Shown here: piece by piece, positions 1 through 10,658 of the stretch | Layout: each line of letters opens with the position of its first letter | Numbering within the stretch: position 1 is the stretch's first letter | Source: Juglans regia | Lineage: Eukaryota > Streptophyta > Magnoliopsida > Fagales > Juglandaceae | NCBI RefSeq assembly: GCF_001411555.2 | Contig: NC_049912.1 | Location: 26,917,722-26,981,721 of the forward strand | DNA length: 64,000 nt | Direction: 5' to 3' | Made by a program: the position numbers and the translations under genes | The notes under the pieces: model-generated | Database searches by the model: none | What the model was told of the DNA's origin: nothing | The model's input: only the letters and a program-made list of their open reading frames with translations

Positions 1-320
1 AGTCATGCCAATTTCTTCAAAACAATGAAAACTGAGGTTCTTAAAACCCAATATTTTAGATTCATGCTTATGCTACATTATTGCCATAATTGCCATATGG
101 ATGCTGTAGGTGGTCATTATTCTTTTTAGTGCAGAAGTTGGGATTGTAAATGTTCTTGCACTGCCCAACAGTGATATCAAGAAAAACTGCAATACAAAGG
201 CTGCTTTCAAATATACATCATTGTTATTCGTCATTTTTTAATATTTAATCTTTTTTTATAAGTTCTTAATATTTAATCTTAAAGGACCAACTTTTTTTGA
301 TAACTTTTTTTTTTTTGCAG
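1..320. other. AT-rich stretch before the first recognised exon
   Basis: I see no exon I can support here. It ends in a poly-T run and a TTTTGCAG acceptor at 313-320, so it is most likely intron of the partial gene that follows. Confidence 0.4.
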
Positions 321-2470
321 GGGCGGGCTCTGTATTATATATCTAAGGCTTTTACTACTGCTGCCTCAAAGTTGGAGAAGATTGGATATGGTAGCTTCTG
401 ACTTTGCTTCTTTTCCTTATGCTTCCTGTGTCCTAAAATTGTGTCTTTTCTCTTTTACTTATGCCAAAGTGATTATCCACTATCAAAAGGTGACACAAAA
501 GAAATTTATCGAAAAAAGGGTTATTCAGCATAATGGTTATGTGTTTGACTTATGGAAGGGTGTAGCTCTAGAGCTTTAGTAGACATGTGTAGTAGTGCAA
601 CTTTGGAATCCTATCATTTGAGTTTATAAGCGTGGTTTATTTGAGTTTCACTGCTTTGAATTCTAAGGGGTTATGATTTTGAACATTCTACATAAGATGC
701 AATTAATTTAACCTAAACTATTGTAATGCCCCAAGGAAGGCCCAAGCCACATTTGGGTCCATACTGCAAAAGGACCAAAAGGTGGTACAATTGGAGCCCT
801 TTGAATCATTATAAAAGAGCAAGACCTTTTTTAGCCCTAGCAACGTGAGATCCCATTCCACCTATACTCACTCAGTATGGGGGGTATCCCAATCTCCTCC
901 CTTAAACTTATAAGATAATTCATTTGCGTTCATGTTCTGAGATGTCTTGTCATTGCTAAACATATGATGTTCTATTTTTTTTTATGATATTACCCACAAG
1001 TTAACTGCTCGAAAGTTTAAATGCTTTGCACAAAACATTGGATCTGTTAAATAATAATTAATTATTCCATCATTACTCCAACTTTAAAGGAGAAAGATCT
1101 TGTTTGGAGTTGCTATGTTTTGATAACATGGGTTTGGGCATTGTTTAGGAATCCTTAGATATTAGGGTAGTTAAGTCATTAGCTCGACCCCAAGTAACTT
1201 TGTCCTGGAATATTTGGCATTGAGCATAGCCTAGTCCAGTCATACCTTGTCTATGATATGGTCTATGCCTTAAAAGTTCGAAAATTGTTTTATCACATTG
1301 CTCTGAAAGTAATCATCCTTGGATAGGTTCTTGGTTATCTTCTTTCTTATAGCATGGGTTGCTGGGGGAGAGGGCTGATCATAACAGATTGGTCATTCTA
1401 TTGGCCAGCATGCATGGCATTGCCATATGTTTTGATTGTGGCATTTTCTCCTTTTCTGCCCCCCGCGCACCCGGGGGGGCAGGGGTATCGTGTTTCTATC
1501 ATGTTGATTTTGTTGTCATTCTGATGCAGTTGATGCTGAAAATGACAGTGCAGCCTTGGAATCGAAGGTTGCTAAAGAAACTATTGATTTTAAGGAAGTT
1601 AAGCGAGTAGATCATATTCTTGCATCCTTGCAACGCAAGGTAACCTCTCTATATCGTTGGAAGTTTTTTCTCATTAAGGAGTCATTGAGCATGGCATTTC
1701 CAGATATATTACTCAAAAGAATCGGCTGAATATGCCTAGTCAATTGGAATTGAGAAAATTCTTAACCTTTTTTTTTTCAAACATACAATTCATGGGGAGA
1801 ACAAGAAACTTGATTGAACTACTTCATTTCTACTATGGTACCACTTAGAATGTACCAAACCCTGGTTGCCCCTCCTGCCCTTTTTTCTAAAACAAGGAAA
1901 CAAATAGCCCTTGCGTTTATTTATATGCTGGTTGATATGCACATCTTTGGTTTTCTTCCAATTTGAGTTGACAGCAAATGTAACCCATTGAGGCATTTGA
2001 ATACTCGTTATATTTTATTCCGGTATTTATTTATCATTGACCTTGTTTTTCCCCTTACCTAATCGAAGTCTCAATTCTGACAACCACGTTGGTCTATGGA
2101 AGCATAAAGTAGTAATGCGAGACCATGGTTGTGAGTTTCTTATATTCTGTTAGCGTAAATGTTTTACATCTTGGCAAAAGATGAATGTTTTCCCTTTGAA
2201 ATAAGTGGCTGAGTTGTTTCTCAGTTTGATTGTAAGCCACAGTTTTTTTGTGAGTCTAAAATCTGAATACTAGGAATTTTGCTTTCTTTCTCCTCTCTTT
2301 TTGAGCAGTTACCTCCGGCTCCCCCACCACCACCATTTCCAGAAGGTTATGTGCCCCCTCACACTGCCGATGCAGAGAAGGGACCTGAAGGCCCACAATC
2401 AGGAGAACCGCAAGCTCCTTCAGTTGACCCCATCATCGATCAAGGTCCAGCTAAAAGAATGAAAATTTGA
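321..2470 (+). CDS. 3' end (last three exons) of an unrecognised gene with a Pro-rich C-terminus
   Basis: Three exons join in one frame: 321-390, 1530-1639 and 2309-2470, with AG acceptors and GT donors and a TGA at 2468-2470. The first two exons encode a Lys-rich, probably helical stretch ([14 protein letters not shown], then [20 protein letters not shown]). The last exon holds a Pro block ([17 protein letters not shown]), an acidic/Pro-rich tail and a basic end (PAKRMKI) that could act as a nuclear localisation signal. I do not recognise the family and give no function. The 5' part lies outside the window. The 1.1-kb intron 391-1529 contains, from about 723, a stretch starting TGTAATGCCCC that resembles an LTR fragment, and a GC-rich hairpin at 1456-1482. 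Exon structure is well supported; identity is open. Confidence 0.7.
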
Positions 2471-3149
2471 AGAACATCCAGTTCCCAGATTTATCAGCAT
2501 CCAAGAGTATATTGGACGTGGATGCTACCTTCGAGAGATGAATTTTTCATGCAGCTAAGTCCTGACTTAAATGTCTTCCAAAGTCCCTTTTGTTGGTTAT
2601 TAAAACTTCACCATTTGAAGTTCTGGTCATGATCCGTATTAAAGGTTAGCGTGATATAACATGTATGCCGACAATGCACCTAACATGTGTAAGTTCAAAC
2701 TAACATATTAATTTTCTCTTGTACCATATCTCCATTTTGAGGATTGAGTGTAAACATTTTGCATTTAAGCTTTTGGTCAAACAGATGTAATGGGATATAC
2801 AAGTTGCGCACTCTTAGTTCCAAGTGACTCTAAAGCAAGATCTGGTCCGGGCAGCTGATTACTTATTTTGCATGTTCATACCCAACTTGAAAAGCTCTAT
2901 TTCAGTAATGGTTTTTGACATTTTGTTGTGTTTTTCCTTGTTTTTTAGTTGATTGGAAAATATATTTCCAGTCTTAATTTTTATGTCTTGGTTTGAAGTT
3001 GAATATAAGTATTGCGATCATCTTGAAATATATGTTTGAGGACGTTCAATACAGAGAGACAACTATTGTATGTAGAGAGAGAGAGAGAGACTTGTCAAGT
3101 GAGCTCAGTAGCTAGTTCATGAGAAAGTGAAGCATAAAACACAGAAAGT
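2471..3149. other. 3' flank of the partial gene, with a short GA microsatellite
   Basis: Presumed 3' UTR and spacer following the stop at 2470. A short (GA)n tract lies at 3074-3090. No other coding or structural signal was seen. Confidence 0.4.
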
Positions 3150-4128
3150 GATTGGGCGGTTGGTGCACCAAGGAGTGTAGGGGTTCTTAGGGAGTGAGTT
3201 TATGGAAGTTTATTAGGAAATGATGGGATTTTTTCTTGAAACAAGTCAACTTTGTGGTTGGTGATGGTTCAAAAGTTAGATTCTGGTTTGATGTTTGGTG
3301 CAGATAAATTGAATTGTTTAGAGCCTTCCCGATTGTTTTCAGATTGGCTGTTAATCAACAGGCTTCAATTTCAGAGATGATGAGCTATTCTAATGGAGAT
3401 GCTTTGGGATGTTAGGTTTTCCAGACCTGTTCAAGATTTTGGAAATTGAGGAGGTTACTGATTTTTTCAGATTGTTGTACACAGTGGATACTAGAAGACA
3501 TGGCAGGGATCAATTGTTTTCCTTGGAAGAGTATATGGAAGGCTCATGTTCCGTCAAAGGTGGCTTTCTTTGTATGGACAGCTGCAATAGGAAATATTTA
3601 GACAATAGATAACTTGAGAAAGCGTGGAATGATTGTTTTGGATTGGTATTTTATGTGTAGAAAAGATGCGAAATTAGTGAATCATTTATTTCTACACTGT
3701 GATGTAGCTAAAGTGTTGTGGGATGATGTGTTTGAAGAGCTAGACTGATCTAGGTCTGATCTGGGTTATGCCAAAAGTAGTGGTCGATTTACTAGCAAGC
3801 TAGACCAGTCTTCATACTTGCTCCCAAGTGGCAGCTGCATGGAAGATAATTCATTTGTATATTATGTGGTATATTTGGTTAGAAATGAATGTAAGGTGTT
3901 TTAATAATAAGAACGTAATGTAGATGAGAACTCTGAAATTTTTTTTACGAGTTCTTTTCTTGGTTGGTTTTCTGCAATTGTATCCAATGGAGGGGTTGTC
4001 AATGAGTTTTTGTTATTTTTTTAATTTTAGAATGTAACTAGATGTTTCTTTTTGTATACTTTCTATGTAAATAGGTTTTACCTATTACTATTTGATGAAT
4101 AAAACTTTTACTTTATAAAAAAAAAAAA
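3150..4128 (+). mobile_element. LINE (non-LTR retrotransposon) 3' fragment
   Basis: Broken reading frames show the conserved end of a plant LINE reverse transcriptase. A VGDGSKVRFWFD motif lies near 3255-3290. Further on is the zinc-binding zf-RVT segment (HVPSKVAFFVWTAA, about 3545-3590, then a degenerate Cys/His region to about 3730). Frames shift repeatedly and carry stops, so it is dead. It ends in an A-run at 4117-4128, as expected for target-primed insertion. No target-site duplication was found. It is 5'-truncated, as is usual for LINEs. Confidence 0.75.
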
Positions 4129-4574
4129 TACTAAGATCGCTCCAAATCTCCTTTCACAATATAGAATTCATGAGGGCTTGGGTGGGAATCGATTAGATTA
4201 AACAAGAAGAAAAATGACAGTTTTCCATGCAGGATAAATCACCAAGTAGTCAGTAGTCACATCCTCACCAGCTTCCTTATTTAATTGACAACTGAACTAC
4301 TGCTAGCAATCTGTCCACCATGACTGAAACCCGAATTTTTTTTTTAATTTTTGTCCCTTTTAACGTAAAGGAGATTAAAGAATCAATTAACCAATATGCC
4401 ATGAGATCACCCTCTCCAAAATTTCTTGTTCAAAGTTCTTGAGGCCGGCAGTGTCTACCAACAGATATACTCTTGAGAGAAAAAAGAAGGAGAAGAAAAG
4501 ATAGATAGCCAGTCCAAGTGGTAAAAAGGATTGGTGCCAGGCATTGAAGACAGACAGGTGGATTATTTATTTTT

Positions 4575-4940
4575 TTTATTTTTTTAAAGCAAGTTTTCAT
4601 TAAAACGATAAAAGTGCATACATAATAGTCTTAAGAAGTTGAAAATTATAAAATACAAATACAAACTAATTAGGAGGATCCTTTCCACTGTGAAATTGGA
4701 GCATTGACGGAGGAATTTGGATTAGTGGGATATTGTCAAAGGCTTGCACTTCTGCTGCCCATTGCGCTAGATTATGCGCACATCGATTTTGGGATCGATG
4801 AATCTTCCTAGTCTTTCAGTCTTTGAATGACTCAAGCTTGTACCTGATGTCGTTGATAAGAGGGCTGATGGTCCAATCTTGAATTTCTGATGCATTGGAG
4901 ATTGTTTGGATAGTGACTTTAGAGTCACCTTCCAAGATTA
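4575..4940 (-). mobile_element. LINE fragment with RNase H-like (RVT_3) domain, reverse orientation
   Basis: Read on the minus strand, this encodes the C-terminal RNase H-like domain of a plant LINE: SKITIQTISNASEIQDWTIS, then NRCAHNLAQWAAEVQAFDNI, then a Pro/Gln tail. A stop interrupts the frame near the middle. The poly-T run at about 4567-4586 on the plus strand is the element's poly(A) tail. It lies head-on to the LINE fragment at 3150-4128, so the two are separate insertions or a rearranged pair. Confidence 0.7.
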
Positions 4941-6066
4941 TTTTTCCTAGACAGACAGGTGGATTAGGATATTTTGAGGGAGGGCTTCAAATTTATATTG
5001 TCCAACTTTACTGTCCTTGGTCATGGAATTGGAAACAACAAGATATTCTAAACTAAGAATTGTCGGAGCATATTTGTATATATATGTGGCAAGTTGTGGG
5101 TCGTGAGCTGTACTCTGCAACTGATGTTTTAACCATAAATAAAAGAAATTGGACAATTTAATTTCAGAGTACCAGCTAGCTGAACATGACATTACGTGCA
5201 CCATCTTATTCTGAGCCACGCCACCTCTCTCTCTCTCTCTCTCTCAAACATTTATTTTCTTGCAAGTCTAGATTTTTCCTGTATATTGATAAAGAGAGAG
5301 AGAGAGATTCTAGAGCTACTACCGACGATGCTCATGGTCAAATTAAAGAGGTGTAATATTTCCCACACGTGTCACCTTAGTCTTTGCCACTGTACGACAC
5401 ATGGCTCGTCGCGGACTGCCCGATCAGAGAGTGTTCGACAAGTCGTGGCGTTACGAGAAACAGTAGGGACGGGAAATACAACTTCCTATAAAACAACAAC
5501 AAAAGACAGAGGTAGTAGGTACGTTACAAAAAATTTTGACTGGATGCCACGTCAGGTGGGCCCCCACGGAACAGTGTCTGACCCTTAAGCTGGATCGAAA
5601 GAATGCTCCTGTGGGTCCCATTAAAATTGGTAATTATCACTAAACGCAAAGATTTGCCAAGTTAATTACACCACCACCCTCCTCTCTCTCTCTCTCTGGC
5701 TGTGCTCATTGCCAACTTGCATGGGAGTCCCTTCTGTTTCCAACTTTATCATTCTTTCTATATATCTCTCTTATCCTTCTTCTTATTATATTTACGTCTC
5801 TTTTTTTTTTTACTTTGTTGTAAAATAATATATAGTGTGTGATAAAATAAGATAAAATATAAGGGAAATGAAAACTGAGAATTTTCAGGTAAGGACTCGA
5901 GACCTGCGAATTCTCAGGGAAGGACTCTCCGGCCAATTATAAATACCAAAACCCACAATGTCAATTTCAACACGGCTATCACACTCTTTATCACATTCCT
6001 TAGGTTTCCTGCTTTTTTTCTTTTGTTTTCTCAAGCTTTTCTGGTTTACAATTTTGTGTCGGGATC
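4941..6066 (+). promoter_or_regulatory. Upstream region and putative promoter of MIOX
   Basis: Signals seen: a palindromic G-box (CACGTG, 5366-5371) and a second ACGT core in CCACGTCA (5547-5554), both of the kind bound by bZIP factors in ABA and drought responses. A CCAAT (5933-5937) runs directly into TATAAATA (5938-5945), about 120 bp before the MIOX ATG at 6067. CT/GA microsatellites lie near 5225-5246, 5291-5308 and 5681-5698, as often found around plant 5' UTRs. Motif presence is direct; regulatory meaning is inferred. The longer open frames here look fortuitous. Confidence 0.45.
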
Positions 6067-9060
6067 ATGACTATCCTCATTCATGAGCAGTACTCCGAGT
6101 TTGGTAATTAATATTTTTTTTTTTTTTTTACTTTTTTATTGTCAATTTCTTCTTTTTAATATATTTTTTTTCTTTTTCGAATTTAATTTTGGTTAAATCC
6201 CAGGAGTTGAAGCAGAGGAGACGAAGGTCCTTCCTATTGACGAGGAAGAGTTGGTGTTGGATAATGGGTTCGTTGTGCCACAGATCAACTCGTTCGGCCA
6301 CACCTTTAGGTCTGCTCTTCCTTTTTTTTTTTTTTTTTTTTTTTTTCCCAACTTTGCTCAAAACCTAATAAAATCAGATGATGGAATAATGGAAACGTTT
6401 CTAGTCTTTTGGGCTCCAATACTTGACAAAGAAGGCTGGAAGATCTCTTAAAAATAATCTAAACTCTGAAAATATATAAAAGATTATACAATGGATCATC
6501 TTTGATCTCCAAAACATCCTGTTTTCGAGCGAAACTATCACAAAATAAGGTTTTTTGTAAAAAAATGTTAACACGATTTATATCTTATTTTTTAGCTGAT
6601 CTTTGCCTTTTGTTTCTGTTTGAAATCCGAAGATCTTAATAATTGGAATGGGTATATTGGGCCTAGGGGCCCCTCAAAATATCCCAGAAAATATCTTTCT
6701 TTTTTTATTGTTTTTGGGCCTTTTTTTCGTGGTCATAACGACTAACGAGTTTGAATTTTCTAAAAAATGTTGATATTTCCTGGTGTTATGGAAGACTAGA
6801 GGCTCTAGCGCATTTGCAATGGTCTAGGCGTCAAGTCTAAGTCCAAATTTTTGTATTGGACTAATTAAAAGAATATTTGTAAAACTTTAATCTACAGTAA
6901 TTTAGGATCTCTAGTCATATTTGGAGAGTCATCAAATTAATATTTTATGATTTTTCCTTCCAACTACCTCACTCTTTTAATATTAAATTTTAATATCAAT
7001 ACAAAATATTAAATACAAGTGTATTTATATAATATTAATTTTTTAAAAAATATTATTAAAATATATAATATTATATTATTATTTTAACTTTAAGATAATA
7101 GTTTAATGTCGATTAACCTCTTCAAAAATTTTGACTATAGTTAAAACCTTAAATTCTAGTTAAAATTTAAACTTGACAATAACTAATATACTGTAGCCTT
7201 TAGCCTTGGCCTTAGGCAACAATTGTGTTTTCCGGGCCTAGTTTCAAGTCTCAATTATTTGTTAACGTGATCCTAGTATTGGGCCAAAGGGCCCAATAAA
7301 AATAGGCGGAACATTAGGTCCACGCAGCCTGCCGCGCCCAATATCCTTGTTACGTGATGCGATGTCAACCTTTTGCCACTGGCAAAAGTTGTAAATTTGT
7401 CTTCGTGTCTAATTTTCCTTGATAAACTGCTATGTCTGTAATAAACCCTGTATGCCAATGCAAAATAGGGACTATGATGCTGAAAGTCAGAGACAAGAAG
7501 GGGTGGAGAACTTCTACCTAACCAATCATATAAACCAGACTTATGACTTTGTGAGTAGATTTCCTAATTAGCAGTTCCTTTATTTATTTGCCTCAGTAAT
7601 ACTATTATTCATCCTAGATTTTGTCACTTTTTATTAATTTCATATGTTTACTTCTAAAACATATGATTGGATTAAATGCAGGTGAAGAAGATGAGAGAAA
7701 AGTATGGAAAATTGGACAGGGTGGAGATGAGCATATGGGAATGTTGTGAACTTCTCAATGAAGTTGTTGATGAGAGTGATCCGGACTTGGACGAGCCCCA
7801 AATCGAGCATTTGTTGCAAACGGCCGAAGCAATTAGAAAGGACTATCCCACTGAAGATTGGCTGCACCTGACTGGCCTTATCCATGGTATTTTTTCTTTC
7901 TTAATACCATATGGCAATGAAGTTTTAGAGGCTGTTAAGCTGATTCGATTTCTATTGTTCGCTTTAGATCTTGGAAAGGTGCTTCTTCTTCCTAGCTTTG
8001 GGGAACTTCCTCAATGGGCTGTTGTAGGTGAGTGTTGCGTTTCTCTCTAGTTATCATTGTTATTTGGTTTCTAAATAACTCTGTCAATTGACTGGATCAT
8101 GCACCACATGATAATACAGGGGACACATACCCAGTTGGCTGTGCTTTTGATGAATCAATTGTCCATCACAAGGTAATGATTTCCACAAATCTTTACACTC
8201 TAGGAAAGACATCATTAACTAACTCAAAACTTTTTTGGTCATACCCATATTTTGGTCGATTAAATCGGATCTAACATTAAAGTCTGACCACAGCATTTCA
8301 AGGAAAATCCAGACTATAGCAATCCTGCTTACAACACTGAATATGGAGTTTACTCGGAGGGCTGTGGACTCAACAATGTATTGATGTCATGGGGACACGA
8401 TGACTACATGTATTTGGTACGTCTTTTGAATCCCACAATGTATATGAAACTGACGTATTAATCATTACTTACACTATGAGGTACGAAATCTTCAACTTTG
8501 GCATGTCATAAATTTTCAGGTAGCAAAGGAAAATAAAACCACTCTACCTTCTGCAGCTCTTTTCATCATCAGATACCATTCATTCTACGGTAAAACAAGC
8601 GTACAAGAATGCGGCAAGTTATATCCAATAATGTCCGATTTCTAACAAACATGTTGCAATGGAAATATTTGTTACTGCAGCATTGCATAGATCACGAGCA
8701 TATAAGCACTTAATGAACCAGGAGGATGTTGAGAATCTGAAATGGCTTCAAATATTTAAGTAAGATTATATGATTATAATTCTCTTTAGCTGGAGATTAT
8801 GGATGTTGCATTTCATTTCCTGATCTGTATACTAAATGTCAACTTCTTTCAGCAAATATGACCTTTACAGCAAGAGCAAGGTTCGAGTTGACGTTGAAAA
8901 GGTTAAGCCATACTATCTATCTCTTATTGAAAAGGTGAACACCAATGAGCATCGTCAAGCTAATTATTCTTCTTCCCTTTTACCTACTGCATCATTTCTT
9001 GATTTGTTCTTAACACAAATTATGTTGTTACAGTACTTCCCTGTGAAGCTAAAATGGTGA
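6067..9060 (+). CDS. MIOX: Myo-inositol oxygenase (MIOX), complete, 11 exons
   Basis: Oxidises myo-inositol to D-glucuronate with a di-iron centre, feeding UDP-glucuronate for cell-wall sugars; cytosolic in known plants. Exons: 6067-6103, 6204-6309, 7469-7550, 7682-7886, 7968-8027, 8120-8172, 8294-8416, 8520-8589, 8681-8759, 8853-8934, 9034-9060. They total 924 nt, giving 307 aa, close to other plant MIOX proteins. The start follows a TATA box by 120 bp and gives [13 protein letters not shown]. All iron-ligand motifs are visible: the His of DEPQIEHLL, the HD pair of LIHDLGK, the His of WGHDDYMYL, the His of IIRYHSFY and the Asp of NKYDLYSK. The protein ends PVKLKW. Intron 2 (6310-7468) is the longest and holds an AT-rich MITE-like stretch (about 6815-7240). 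Exon 10 contains the left breakpoint (8908) of the tandem duplication, but this copy is intact. Confidence 0.95.
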
Positions 9061-9623
9061 AACTCAGTGGTTTTGAAGTTTGATGAGTTGAGATATGCAT
9101 CACAGCAAATAGAGTACTTGCCTCTAGTTGTGGTAGTTTTTAGTATTTTCCTTTCTTTGATGGTAGGGATCATTGTATTGTAATAAGCAGTAGTTGTACT
9201 TTGTTTGCAATTTTAATTCTACCGCTTTTAAATAAGCTTTTTCAAGTGTTTTCAAAACAGTAAGTTTGAAATATGAAGTTATAATGAGAAAGTATTCCCT
9301 CGATATGAACATCGAAACCAACACAATCTCAGTTCCTCTGATTCTGTCTTTATAATACATGATGGAATTTCAAATTTATCTATTTTTTTCAAAGGGAGTG
9401 CGCGAAGCTTGATACTTTAGGATTGTACCTAACATTACCTTAATTGGTGTGAGTGGATGAAAAAATTTGAGATGACAACATTTTTCACAAATAAATAGAG
9501 TCCAAATAATGGTATGAAAGTGTAGGGATTGATCCTAATCCTAAGGTGATTTTATATATTAACCGGCCCGGCAGACGTGATACGGGAGGTGAAGCTTCGA
9601 TCCATGGCACATATTATAATCAT
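9061..9623. other. MIOX 3' flank / peptide gene upstream spacer
   Basis: Presumed MIOX 3' UTR followed by AT-rich spacer, also present in unit B (23830-24390) with scattered substitutions and small indels. No additional gene is supported. Confidence 0.4.
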
Positions 9624-9795
9624 AGTCAACAGACATGGGATGGATAAAATTTTAAGAAATGGTAGCTCAACAAAGACTTTACCAGCAACAGTCAAAGAGT
9701 CAGAAGTCAACGTTCCCCTTTCAAATTATGCTGCAGATAGCTGACCTAGTGCCGTGAGGCGCGGTGTATGGCCCTGATCAGAACCAATATAAATA
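9624..9795 (+). promoter_or_regulatory. W-box cluster and TATA box of secreted peptide gene A
   Basis: Three copies of AGTCAA (TTGACT on the other strand, a full W-box bound by WRKY factors) lie at 9624-9629, 9690-9695 and 9705-9710. TATAAATA follows at 9788-9795, 71 bp before the ATG at 9866. All are conserved in unit B. WRKY control is inferred from motif density; it is common among pathogen- or wound-induced plant genes. Confidence 0.5.
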
Positions 9796-9865
9796 TACCT
9801 TCACCACAAACACACACTGTGTTCATCGCAGCAATTCTATTTCTATTTTCTATTTCTTTCAAGCA

Positions 9866-10174
9866 ATGGCTGCAGGAAACTCTTTGAGGTCTGTTTTTGT
9901 GTCCCTCTTCGTATTTGCAATCATCTTATCTCCATTAATGGTAACATGTGATGCAGCTCGGTTCACTCATAGAGGTAAAAACCCTTTCATTACCTCGTTT
10001 GTTTACGTTATCAGCCATGGCCATGACAGGATTTAGATTGAATTATCGTATTGTCTTTCAGTTACCAGACCCGTATGTCCTGCTTGTGTCTGCTGCACGC
10101 CTGCACCAACTGGGTCTTGTTGCCGGTGCTGCACCACTCCGGTCGAGACACAGTCTGAGAATGGATCTCCCTGA
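9866..10174 (+). CDS. Small secreted Cys-rich peptide precursor, copy A
   Basis: Two exons (9866-9974, 10062-10174) give 73 aa. Residues 1-30 form a clear signal peptide (hydrophobic core VFVSLFVFAIILSPLM, then TCDA, with cleavage likely around residues 30-31). The mature part is about 43 aa with eight Cys in two tight clusters, CPACVCC and CCRCC (pattern CxxCxCC-x7-CCxCC), flanked by Pro/Thr. It ends in a Ser/Asn/Gly-rich tail. This is not the GASA, defensin or LTP pattern; I do not recognise a named family. Extracellular action or metal/membrane binding by the Cys clusters are both possible. The stop lies 484 bp from that of the convergent receptor kinase gene. The second exon is read in the frame set by splicing; the longer open frames across the intron are artefacts. 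Confidence 0.8.
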
Positions 10175-10658
10175 CACCTATCTATGCCTATGCAGCACCC
10201 CTTTAATCGATGAGAATAATATATACCGTTTTAGTATGCTGTAATATGGACTTCCTCGTGTTGGATCCAAGATGTACGTGATTTTCTCTTCTTGTCATAA
10301 TGTAGAAATATATGATTATTTACAATATTATGAAATTGGTTATGTTGCTTAAATTATATATTACTTTTCTTTGTAAGACCTTTTCTTAGTTCAAAGGTGA
10401 GAATTATGAGGGGAAAAACAAAACAAAAAGCTATGGAAAGAGCCTCAAATATATAGATTTCAATCCCAAACCTGATATGACAGACCATACAGTTTTACAA
10501 GTTACGGATCTGTTAAGATCTACAGATTTCATAACTCAACTTCTTATTCAAATGAAAGTAGGTATAAATATTAGATTCACAATGATCAACAAGATTGGGT
10601 CTACAAAATTTAACATTCTTGATGGTATATACAAGAACTGTTCATCATCGGCTAGGCA
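10175..10658. other. Spacer between convergent stop codons (copy A)
   Basis: The 484 bp between the peptide stop and the kinase stop hold presumed 3' UTRs of both genes. Given usual plant 3' UTR lengths, the transcripts may come close or overlap. The same spacing is kept in unit B (24938-25420). Confidence 0.45.

Noticed and set aside
723..960. Solo LTR or TRIM in the intron of the partial gene
   Set aside because: It opens TGTAATGCCCC and has a TATAAAAG-like motif, but I could not find a matching CA end or a flanking duplication.
3409..3612. A small gene of 67 codons
   Set aside because: It is a frame of the LINE zf-RVT region.
5196..5588. 130-codon open frame upstream of MIOX
   Set aside because: It runs through CT/GA microsatellites and promoter-like DNA, has no recognisable domain, and its composition is unlike coding exons nearby.
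9764..10036. A 90-aa reading of the peptide gene starting at 9764
   Set aside because: That ATG lies upstream of the TATA box and the frame reads through the intron; the spliced 73-aa form explains the signal peptide and Cys clusters better.
9948..10244. A 98-aa frame overlapping the peptide gene
   Set aside because: It is an alternate frame across the same intron and exon 2; the Cys-rich spliced frame is the coherent one.
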